Origin: Ascochyta rabiei
Taxonomy: Eukaryota > Ascomycota > Dothideomycetes > Pleosporales > Didymellaceae
DNA: 64,000 nt
Direction: 5' to 3'
Assembly: GCF_004011695.2 (NCBI RefSeq)
Contig: NC_082409.1
Location: forward strand, 2,170,001-2,234,000
Shown: in pieces, positions 55,668 to 64,000 of the stretch
Position numbering within the stretch: position 1 is the first letter of the stretch
Layout of the letters: every line of letters starts with the position of its first letter
Notes under the pieces: model-generated
What the model was told of the DNA's origin: nothing
Database searches by the model: none
Seen by the model: only the letters and a program-made list of their open reading frames with translations
Position numbers and translations under genes: made by a program

Positions 55668-56456
55668 ATGAAGACCCACAACCGCACCTTCATCATCAGC
55701 GGCGGCGTCTCTGGCCTCGGCCTGGCAACCGCCCGCGCCCTGCACTCGCTCGGCGCCTACGTCTCGCTGCTCGACCTCAACGGCGACAGCGGCGCCAACA
55801 TCGTCTCGGAGCTGGGTGCGCGTGCCAGATTCTTCGAGACAGACGTGACGTCCACCTCGGCCATCGCCGACGCCATCACCGGCACCGTAGCCTGGATCAA
55901 AGAGACCAACGCGCCCATGGGAGGCGTCATCGCAGGCGCCGGCGTTGGTCTGCCGGGCCTGATCATCGATAAGAAGAACGAGCCGCTGAGCATCGAGAGC
56001 ATCGACTTTGTGCTCAACATCAACCTGCGCGGCACCCTGGATCTGATCCGCCAAGCGCTGCCGCACATGACGGTCAACACGCCAGATGGCGCCGACGGCG
56101 AGCGGGGCGTCATCGTCATGATTGCCTCGTCGGCCGCCTTCGACGGCCAGATGGGCCAGGTGGCGTATGCGGCCAGTAAAGGCGCCGTCGCCAGCCTCAC
56201 GCTCCCGCTGGCGAGAGACCTGAGCAGGTACGGCATCCGCGCTGTAACCATCGCACCGAGCATGTTCGATAGCGCCATGACCAAGAGGATGAGCCCAAAG
56301 GTCAGGAAGAGTCTGGAGACCACCATGGAGTTCCCCAAGCGCGCAGGGTTGCCTGGAGAGTTTGCGCGCTTGGTCGTCGAGGCGGTCGGGAACGAGATGT
56401 TGAACGGGACTGTGCTGAGGCTAGACGGCGCCATGAGGATGCCGGCAAGGCTGTAG
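55668..56456 (+). CDS. Short-chain dehydrogenase, HSD10-like
   Basis: A single exon encodes 262 residues, a standard classical SDR. The cofactor loop is SGGVSGLGLA with LLDLNGD after the second strand, where the Asp favours NAD over NADP. Asn 118, Ser 155, Tyr 167 and Lys 171 (in AYAASKG) form the catalytic tetrad. The C-terminal FPKRAGLPGEFARLV and NGTVLRLDGAMRM match 3-hydroxyacyl-CoA dehydrogenase type 2 (HSD17B10-like) proteins. Likely role: NAD-dependent oxidation of 2-methyl-3-hydroxyacyl-CoA or related hydroxyacyl-CoAs. It converges with Utp11, the stops being 45 bases apart. Confidence 0.9.
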   Translation: MKTHNRTFIISGGVSGLGLATARALHSLGAYVSLLDLNGDSGANIVSELGARARFFETDVTSTSAIADAITGTVAWIKETNAPMGGVIAGAGVGLPGLIIDKKNEPLSIESIDFVLNINLRGTLDLIRQALPHMTVNTPDGADGERGVIVMIASSAAFDGQMGQVAYAASKGAVASLTLPLARDLSRYGIRAVTIAPSMFDSAMTKRMSPKVRKSLETTMEFPKRAGLPGEFARLVVEAVGNEMLNGTVLRLDGAMRMPARL

Positions 56457-56501
56457 GGGTATCATTCGTTCTATCTCGCAATGCAACGTGACTGGGGAAG
56501 C

Positions 56502-57371
56502 TCAGCGCTTGCGCTCCCTGATCTTGAACTTGACGCCATTCTTGTTGACGCCGCCGACACTGCTGTTCATCTTCGCTCGTTGCTTTTCCAGCTCCTCCTC
56601 TGCAGCGACCAGCTCGCGCTCCGTCTTCTTGACCATCTGCAGCCTGAACGCCGTTCTGGTCTGGGCCCGTGACCGTGTCTTCTCCAACTTCTTCACCTTC
56701 TTGGCCGCCTCCTCCTGCTCCTTCTGCTTCTTTGCCGACAGTGTCTTCTTCTGTGGCCGTTGCTCCTCCTCCTCCTCCTCCTCCCACTCCGCAGGGAGCT
56801 GTGGCGTGGACGCACTCGGCAGCGCCTTGCCCTCTCCAAACCACGTATCCACATCGAACTCCTCCTGCTCCTCCTCGTTCTCCACAAACACCCTGTGTTT
56901 CCCCGACCGCCCGTCCTCGCCATATTTCAGCACCCGCACTTCCCCCTGTTCTTCCAAAATCAACCGCTCCTCCAGCTTCTGCCTCTCTCTGCGCACCTGC
57001 TGCAGCATCGTCCGGATATACGCCGCGTCCTGCGTCTTCAGCAGCTTCACGACATCCATGCTGAGTGCCTCGTTGCCGCGGTCCGCCACCTTGCGCCCCT
57101 TGGAGTCGACGCTCGACGACATCATCTTGAACGAGAACTCATCCGGGTTGCGGTCACGTGCCTTCTCTGACAAGATCTTGAGCTTAGCTTTCTTCTGTCG
57201 GTGGTCCGCCGCGCGGAGCTTGTAGTCCTGTGCAGTGTCAGCACAGCGTCGTGATTTCGGAAGCGTTCACCATACCTTGCGCTTCTCGAGCAGACCCCAT
57301 TTCTCGCGCTCGACGGGCTGCGCGCGCTCTTTGTGGTTGCGCCGCTGGACGGCATTGCGCATCGACGACAT
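56502..57371 (-). CDS. UTP11: U3 snoRNP protein Utp11
   Basis: Two minus-strand exons (57371-57276 and 57227-56502) encode 273 residues. The N-terminus, [19 protein letters not shown] then [19 protein letters not shown] over the intron, is the strongly conserved Utp11 start. Also seen: [33 protein letters not shown] and [10 protein letters not shown], a Glu-rich stretch, and a basic coiled-coil C-terminus ending KFKIRERKR. Utp11 is part of the small-subunit processome and is needed for 18S rRNA maturation in the nucleolus. Confidence 0.94.
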
Positions 57372-59520
57372 TGTGGACAGGCAGATGTGAGTTTGGTGGA
57401 TGTGGACGTTGGTGTTGAGCTGAGGCTCTGGAAATTTTGGGCTGGGCAATCGATAAGCCGCGGGACGCTAGCCCGTTTGAGACTAGATCCGCAGATCCAC
57501 ACAGGCGCGCAAGTCGCCTGCTCAAGTGCTACGTTACAGCGTCGTCTACCTACGCACGTCCATTGACATCACGAATATGTAATTCTACACGAAGATCGGT
57601 CAAGGTATCATCCGGTGCATCAATCAGTCCACGCTGCACAACGAGATCCCTCAGACCTCGGAGTTACGCCCGAATGTCATCACGAGGATACGAGTCTAGA
57701 AGAGCATAACGGCGCCTTGTGGAACGGATGGTAAGCTCAGGCATAGGCCGCACGAAGCCCAACGAGGCGAAACAAGCAAGAATACGAGTTCGTTGTATCA
57801 ACATGCCTAAGCTGCGTTGGAAAAGGACATGTTCTTGGTGCTGGACAATCGAACAAGCAGCACTCCCTGAAGCGTGTAACCTGGCCAACACTACTTCATG
57901 CCAATTGTGGACTACTACGCACGTAACACATGATACGCCTAGAAACGCTACCAACGGTGTTGACCGGATCACCCGTCCGGAGAGAGATATCCGGAGAGAT
58001 ATGTCCTGGCAATACGGGGTGGAATGCTCGTCCTAGACGCTGGTTGCTTGATGATGGATGGTATGCGCTTCGTCCTGTCCTTCCGTGGCTCGTAAGAGGT
58101 GAGGTCGACTCCAGAATACCGACAGGGTTGGTCACAAAGTTTGAGCGGCGTTTGACGTTGAGTAGACTTGGGCCCTGACACCTGCAAGAGGAATCTTGTG
58201 CGAGACGGTTTGACTGACAGCTCGGCACGGGCTATGCTACATAGAAGGCCCACGTTACTATGGTAGTGTGCAATTACAAGCATACAGAGCTTGCGGATGT
58301 CCTCCGGCGTCTTGTTATGAGCGTTACCGCATCTCCGTTGTGGTGGTGTTGGTGCCAGTCGGCCCGAGTGACAGCAACGCAGTACTGTGTTTTATGTGTT
58401 CGGCGAATTGTCGCCGGTATGATGGTGGCCTTGATCGTACATTCAGAGAGTGGAGAGGCGAAAATCACGATGAGGGTGTAGCTGTACCACAATTAGAACT
58501 GCGGCATTGACATCTGCTAGCAGGTCAACCAACCACGACCCACCGATCGCGAGCGGGATGATTGGATTCTCCTTCATTCTGTAAGCATAACGTGGGTCGA
58601 CAAGACAACCCCACTTAGGTGTTTCTGTGGCGATCGTGAGGCTGATCTGGGGATACCGCAGGCCTGGTCTCAGGCTGACATGGGTCCAACTACCGAAAGG
58701 CCAGCATCACAAGCGGTATAATGCTGAAGACGCACCCTATAATGCGTGCGATATAGCGTTTGAAGATCATTGGTGTTGAGGTAGAGTTTGGGTCGACGGC
58801 GGAGTGCGGTTGGTGCACGTGCAATATTTGATGTGAACCAGCGTCCCGTGGAGGTCGGGCTATGCCGCTTCTCCAAGCATGAAGCTGGAAGCTTGCGACA
58901 GCAAGACCAAAACCAACGAGTGCAGACACTGACCGTATTCACCGTTGCGGCCGCAATGTAGACCACATTGAGTGTTGATGTTGCTGGTGTCTGGGTTGGC
59001 GAGAGATCGACAGCGCATGTGCAAACGCAGCTGCACCAACGGCCCGCGCGTTAACGGATCGTATTCCCGTGCATGAGCTTATCATTGCGCAAGAATGATC
59101 GTAAGTCCGTCCTGGTGGTGTTGTTTGCATGGAGCGACAAGGCGAAGACAGCTAGACCGCCGATCTGCCGCCGAAATGTGGAGTCAGGCCTTGAGAGAAA
59201 GGCTTTCACGCACGGCATCGTTCACCACACGGCATAAATTCAAGCGAATTCGGGACCTTCCGCACGCATCGTATTCCGCAGCCACAAAGACCCAGCCGCT
59301 CTGTGTGTATGACATAGGTGCACCTGAAACGCTACATGCTTGTTGCCCAGCAGGGTCAGCACACTCACAGCCTTAGCCCCGGACTGAATCTCCAACTCAA
59401 AACCACGCTTGCGCGGTCCCACCGATTGGGGATGATACTTGACCGACTCTTTCTTATATCTGTTGGTTCGCTGCGAGGACAATGCTCTGTTCGGTGAAGT
59501 AGACTACGACACGTTGCGAA
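57372..59520. other. Unassigned 2.1-kb region
   Basis: The first 150 bases are the Utp11 promoter. The rest has several minus-strand frames of 70-110 codons (for example near 57664-57972 and 57896-58228) without recognisable domains or convincing splice links. One fragment near 57590-57720 reads DAPDDTLTDLRVELHIRDV on the minus strand and could be the end of a decayed gene. No repeats stand out. Confidence 0.45.
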
Positions 59521-61995
59521 ATGGCTAATTCAAAGTAAGCGCCCGTTTTGCCGTGGTGACAGGCGGGGGTGCGGCGAGCTGGAGAACAAGTAAACTAACC
59601 ACCATCAGATATGGATATGTCCGCTCCTTTGAGCAGCCCGATGTGTTGCTGTCCAACACTTGGATCGTGGTGCGGATAGATGGCCGTGGGTTTTCGAAGT
59701 AGGTCGTTCTTTCTTTCTTTCTTTGGTTTGTCGACCAATTTGCTCTTTCGACGAGATGCAGGTATCCGTCAAGGCACAGGGGGACTTTCGACACTTCTCC
59801 GATACCGCGCTTGATCACGATCTTATTAACGACCGTCCAGGTTGACAACCAAATACAAGTTCGTCAAGCCAAACGATCGCGATGCGTTGGACCTTATGAA
59901 TGAGGCCGCCGAGGCCGTCATGAAGGAGTTGCCAGACCTCGTGATTGCATACGGCAACAGTGATGAATACAGGTAGGAACACCAGCTCTGTCTCAGCCCA
60001 GAAACTGCGCTAACTGCAATAGTTTTGTCTTCCACAAGGACTGCATGTTGTTTGAGCGAAGAGCAAGGTGTGTACCAGTCTTACATTGACCCACCTATTC
60101 AGCCCTTGACATCCGAAAAGCAAGCTCACCACCACAATCGTCTCTACTTTCACATCGTACTACGTCTTCTTGTGGTCAAAGTACTTCCATCAAAAGCCAC
60201 TCACGCCACCTCTGCCTTCGTTCGACGGACGAGCAGTATGCTACCCAAGCGACGCCAATTTAAGGGATTACATGAGCTGGCGTCAAGTTGATTGTGAGCA
60301 TCCTGAGATGCTGTGTGAATGCCATTCAGATCATGCTAACCGTTCTAGGTCATATCAATAATCTCTACAATACGACGTTCTGGACCCTTGTGCAGCAAGG
60401 CGGCATGGGACCTCAGGAAGCCGAGCAAAGACTGTCAGGCACTGTCTCAGCAGACAAGAACGAGATCCTCTTCAAGGAATACGGTATCAATTACAACAAT
60501 GAGCCTGAGTGTTTCAAGAAAGGCACGATTCTCTATCGAGACGTAAGTTGAGCAGGTCACCGTGTCAGTCCTGACTTTCAATTTTTGACAGCATCAGTTC
60601 TTTCCGACAAAGTTATCACAAGCAAACCAAACGACAACTGCGAGCAACACCGGAAATGCTAGCATCGCTCAACCACGTCCGACGCGATTGCATTCACAAA
60701 CCTTATCACGGTCGAACGACCTAACAGTCCCGCGACTACAGGAATCTCCAATCTTACCCATATTCTCAGCACCACCAGGTCCGACTTTCCTTTCCGCATC
60801 TTCGACGCCCTCACCGCCTCAATCGCTATGGAAGTCGCCAGAAGAAGATTATCCGAACCCACTTCGATCAAACCCTGTCAGCCCTTACACTACTGTCCAT
60901 CCACAAAGCACTTTACCACTGTCGCCACCTTTAACTATTACTTCACCAATGGGCAAGCAAAATTTCTCTTTACTTGCACCTCTCCCGCTGTCACCACCGA
61001 TTCTTAGACCCAGCACGAGGCCACCCATGTCCCTTGACGCACCAAACCCAACAACGCGTGCGAATTTCTCGCCTACGGCTTCATCAGCAGAGTTTACCCA
61101 TCCTTTCGCCGCCCGAAACAGGTCACAGTCGACAGTGAAACCTATATCTCACTCAGCGTCGGCATCGATGTCTGTCTCAGGTCCTTCGCAGCCAAACCAA
61201 AAACACCGTTCACCCAGCCTCTCGCAAATCCATACATACTCAGCGTCTAACGATCAAGCCATGGGGCCACCTTGTATACCACTACGGATTTCCAGCATCC
61301 CAGCGAACACCAAGCCACGCAAGTTGTCTCTACAGCATTTGCGATCTACTTCGAATGGCGCGGCGACCGGGGGCGGTGAGAAACAGCATCGTGCAAACTC
61401 GCAGGGTTCAATCACACCCTCAAGGATGAGTCCACCATTGAATACCAACAAGGAGCTGCCAAGCCCCCCTGTGGGTGAGAGGAGGGTTGTCAGTGACCCC
61501 GATGACAGGGATAGAAATGGACGGTATCAGGATGATCATCCAGGAATAGCCGAGTTGCCAGCAACATCAGTACGTCATTCCCGCCAGCATTCCCATCCTG
61601 CGACGCCAGCGGCTGAGGGGGTTTCATATGCGCAGTTGTACGAAAAACTGCAGAGTTCTGCACCTGGCGCTCGCTCTATCATCGAAATGAACGATCAGCC
61701 TATCCCGCCATCGAGGGGTACCACACAAGCACAAAATAGCGCATCAGAAAAGTTGGATACGAGGCCCAATGTACAAAGGGCCAAAGACGTGATGAAGTCT
61801 GAGTCCATTAAGAAAGACCGTGCACCAGCAGGCAAAGAAGCGAGCAGTGGGAGACCTACCCAGATGAGTCGGACCCAGAAGGAAAAAGACAGGAAGAAGC
61901 GGAGCAAGGCAAAAGTACTGATGGAACACGTGGATCTTATCAAGGATGAATTCTGGGAGAAAAGACCGTGGATCTTGAGCGGAAAGACGGGATAA
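59521..61995 (+). CDS. THG1: tRNA-His guanylyltransferase with large internal insertion
   Basis: Seven exons (59521-59534, 59609-59698, 59841-59972, 60023-60067, 60121-60293, 60349-60542, 60592-61995) encode 683 residues in one continuous phase. Residues 1-216 are a normal Thg1 core: [22 protein letters not shown] with metal ligand Asp 29, YGNSDEYSFVF with Asp 76, then [11 protein letters not shown] and [17 protein letters not shown]. The last 38 residues ([17 protein letters not shown] to WILSGKTG) are the conserved Thg1 tail. Between them, at 217 to about 645, lies a Ser/Pro-rich low-complexity segment that standard Thg1 (about 240-300 residues) lacks. The enzyme adds G-1 to the 5' end of tRNA-His, which is essential for histidylation. 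Confidence 0.9.
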
Positions 61996-62733
61996 GTCAT
62001 TGCAAAAGCAAAAGAATATCTACAATACAGATCCAAGACTCCGATCAAATTCACATAAACGTCGTGTGCCCTGGATTTTGGTAGCTTCTCGATGTCTCAG
62101 AGTAGACAAACACGCAAAGAGGTCGCTTCCGCCGCTCATTAGGGCTATGTAGTATCAACCGGTCTTCCACACGACCCGAGACTTGTATTGTGATCTGACG
62201 GCGTCTACGGATGGCGAACAGCTGAACTTTGAGATTGAGTAAGCCCGTAGGATCCAGGGCTGCAGGCGAATAAAAGTGTGGATGAAGACATACCCGCGGC
62301 ACTAAGGCAAAACTACGGGTGAAGTTGCGCGGGACTAGGTAATTACCGGTACCAAGCAATCAAATCACCGGATCGGTGGAGCTTCTTCTTGTTAGAGTTG
62401 TCTGGGCACCAACCCCATCCGGAGAATCATGTTTTGCATTGACATTGCGGGGCCAATCATTTTGTTAAAATAATGCGTTTAAAATGCCAATCATCTTGTC
62501 GGGCCTTACAGAACACATATTTACTATCCCTTAATACAAACACACTCCTTAAATTACTAGAGCAGCTTAACTGCTCTCGTCTTATATAGTCTTAGACTCA
62601 CACAGGGCGTTAAACTAATCAATCAATCAATCAATCAATTGTCGGGCCTTACATATATATAACATCTCTCCCAGGCGCTCTGCAATTCTCGACCAAGGCC
62701 CAATTTCGAACCTCTCCCCAACATCAAGCCATC
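61996..62733. other. Intergenic with paired direct repeats
   Basis: The sequence TTGTCGGGCCTTACA occurs at 62496-62510 and again at 62639-62653, 143 bases apart. Between them are a GAGCAG-CTTAA-CTGCTC hairpin (about 62561-62577) and an (AATC)n run at 62616-62638. The left part is ordinary flank of Thg1. Confidence 0.7.
62650..62664 (+). promoter_or_regulatory. TATA-like element for the CE1 esterase
   Basis: ACATATATATAAC lies about 75 bases upstream of the start codon, followed by a pyrimidine-rich leader. Confidence 0.45.
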
Positions 62734-63751
62734 ATGCGCCTCTTCGCCGTCCTCACAAGCTACCTTTCGCTGGCAGCAGCAGCCACATTGGGGAAGCGTG
62801 CACCAACACCTGGCACGCTATCTCAAGTCACCTCATTCGGTACTGCGCCAACAAATGTCAGCTTCTACATCTACGTTCCGAAGAAGCTGGCACCTTCACC
62901 AGGAGTCATCGTCGCTATACACTACTGCACGGGTACTGCTCAAGCGTACTATTCTGGCAGCCCTTACGCGACCCTCGCCGAGCAATATGGTTTCATTGTC
63001 ATCTATCCCAGCTCTCCCCATTCCGACAAGTGCTGGGATGTCAGCAGCAAGCAGACACTGAGCCATGAGGGAGGAGGCGATAGCAACACCATTGCAAACA
63101 TGGTCAAGTGGACTTTGACGCAGTACAAAGCCGATGATGCGAAGGTGTTTGTGACCGGATCGAGCAGTGGCGCGATGATGACGGTTAGTAATATTCTCAA
63201 AACATCCACACCTGTCATTTAGAGAATGCTGATGCTGTCCTAGAACGTCCTTGCCGCCACCTACCCCGATCTCTTCAAAGCTGCCATCGCCTACTCCGGT
63301 GTGCCCGCTGGCTGCTTCGTCTCTGCTTCAGGCGAAATCGATGCCTGGAACAGCACCTGCACGCAGGGTCAATCAATTGCCACTCCCCAAGCATGGGCGA
63401 AGGTCGTCACGGACAGTGAGTGCTGATTCTTTTCGCCATGTCGAAACCCAACCACTAACTTTGCCTCAAGTGTACCCCGGCTACAAAGGCAGACGCCCCA
63501 AAATGCAGGTCTATCACGGCAGCGCGGATACTGCGCTGCTGCCACCCAACTACCAGGAGACGATGAAGCAATGGGCTGGTGTGTTTGGATACGATTATAA
63601 CCAGCCACAGAGTACTAAAGTGGATGATCCTCAGAGTGGGTACACGAGGACGGTCTACGGACCCTTGGTCCAAGGTATCTATGCACAAGGCGTGGGACAC
63701 ACAGTGCCCATTCGAGGTGCCGATGACATGGAGTTCTTTGGGTTTGCTTGA
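62734..63751 (+). CDS. Secreted CE1 carbohydrate esterase (acetylxylan esterase-like)
   Basis: Three exons (62734-63183, 63244-63415, 63471-63751) encode 300 residues with matching phases. A signal peptide (MRLFAVLTSYLSLAAAA) is followed by a Lys-Arg processing site. The PHB-depolymerase/CE1 fold shows VSFYIYVPKKLAPSPGVIVA, the HYCTGTAQAYY oxyanion region, FVTGSSSGAMMTNVLA with nucleophile Ser 144, QVYHGSADT with the Asp and GVGHTVPIRG with the His. No cellulose-binding module is attached. Family members remove acetyl groups from xylan or release ferulate; sequence alone cannot separate these, though acetylxylan esterase is closer. It converges on a possible xylanase at the right edge. Confidence 0.9.
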
Positions 63752-63919
63752 GGGGACTGATGATGTCATGAAAATGAGCGGATTCATATTAGATAGCGAT
63801 GATTCGTTAAGGATGATCTTCTAGCTATGAATGTCCAATCCTTTGATTACATGAGCGAGCGGGCTAAGAAGCTTCCGACCCAAGTTGCTACCAGACCATA
63901 TGCATATCACTCGTCAGAT
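63752..63919. other. Convergent intergenic region
   Basis: A 168-base gap between the esterase stop and the stop of the minus-strand gene at the edge. Nothing distinctive. Confidence 0.5.
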
Positions 63920-64000
63920 TTACTTCTGGATTTTCCTCAGCTCGTCGCGGATTTGGTAGTAGGCATCCTTGGGGTCGTAGTTCTGGTTGAAGAGTGCCTT
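63920..64000 (-). CDS. 3' end of a minus-strand gene, possibly GH10 xylanase
   Basis: Twenty-six codons run from the window edge to TAA at 63922-63920, reading ALFNQNYDPKDAYYQIRDEL and ending RKIQK. The Leu-Phe-x-x-Asn-Tyr-x-Pro-Lys-x-Ala-Tyr pattern resembles the last helix region of GH10 endo-xylanases, where the usual form is LFD-x-N-Y-x-PKPAY. The fragment is too short to be sure. The esterase neighbour makes a xylanolytic gene plausible. Confidence 0.45.
   Translation of the reverse strand, partial: KALFNQNYDPKDAYYQIRDELRKIQK

Noticed and set aside
57664..58283. Minus-strand frames of about 100 codons between Utp11 and Thg1
   Set aside because: No domain or convincing splicing; left as unassigned rather than called genes.

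Overview
The window is nuclear DNA of a filamentous ascomycete (Pezizomycotina; a dothideomycete is my best guess). Genes are dense and carry short GT-AG introns with CTAAC-like branch sites. Families include HET-domain proteins, fungal Npr2, Nup2, Cmc1 and Utp11, a fungal bZIP, and secreted CE1 esterase. Mobile DNA and dead genes show C-to-T/G-to-A type changes. All exon models were worked out by eye from reading frames and splice sites; none was checked against transcripts or a database.

Layout. 1-2 kb: secreted Gly/Ser-rich surface-type protein. 2.8-3.4 kb: SCP2 lipid-binding protein (minus). 4-6.3 kb: HET-domain protein. 6.6-8.3 kb: conserved ORF broken by a one-base frameshift. 8.6-9.8 kb: SPRY protein (minus). 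10.3-14.6 kb: divergent pair of an intact AtuA-like gene and a dead class III CoA-transferase. 15.1-16.2 kb: GNAT acetyltransferase with an in-frame minisatellite. 16.6-17.9 kb: metallo-beta-lactamase-like protein (minus). 18.6-23.2 kb: FG nucleoporin Nup2 (minus). 23.4-24.25 kb: a 434-bp MITE nested in a tandem array. 24.3-26.3 kb: D-lactate dehydrogenase (minus). 27.4-28.7 kb: basic protein of unknown function (minus). 30-31 kb: HET relic and a tandem duplication. 31-32.5 kb: DUF1479 oxygenase-like protein (minus). 33.4-35.2 kb: GH1 beta-glucosidase. 35.2-39.8 kb: gene desert full of unrelated short tandem repeats. 39.9-41.3 kb: bZIP factor. 42.6-44.3 kb: 2OG-Fe(II) oxygenase (minus). 45.8-47.6 kb: Npr2 (minus). 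48.1-49.8 kb: HET relic plus decayed coding sequence. 50.5-52.2 kb: second intact HET protein. 52.8-53.8 kb: decayed minus-strand coding sequence. 54.6-57.4 kb: Cmc1, SDR dehydrogenase, Utp11. 59.5-62.0 kb: tRNA-His guanylyltransferase with a huge insertion. 62.7-63.75 kb: CE1 esterase. Right edge: 3' end of a possible GH10 xylanase.

How it fits together. Housekeeping genes (Nup2, Npr2, Cmc1, Utp11, Thg1, DLD1) are mixed with carbohydrate-active and catabolic enzymes and with an accessory HET component that is half intact and half relic. The AtuA/CoA-transferase pair looks like a small catabolic module that has lost one partner. The CE1 esterase converging on a possible xylanase suggests a hemicellulose-degrading pair. 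The most unusual observations are the roughly 400-residue low-complexity insertion in the essential enzyme Thg1, the MITE whose TA duplication can be verified against intact array copies, and repeat tracts that have grown inside coding sequence or introns (DLD1 presequence, GNAT, 2OG-oxygenase intron, the stop codon of the 27.4-kb gene).
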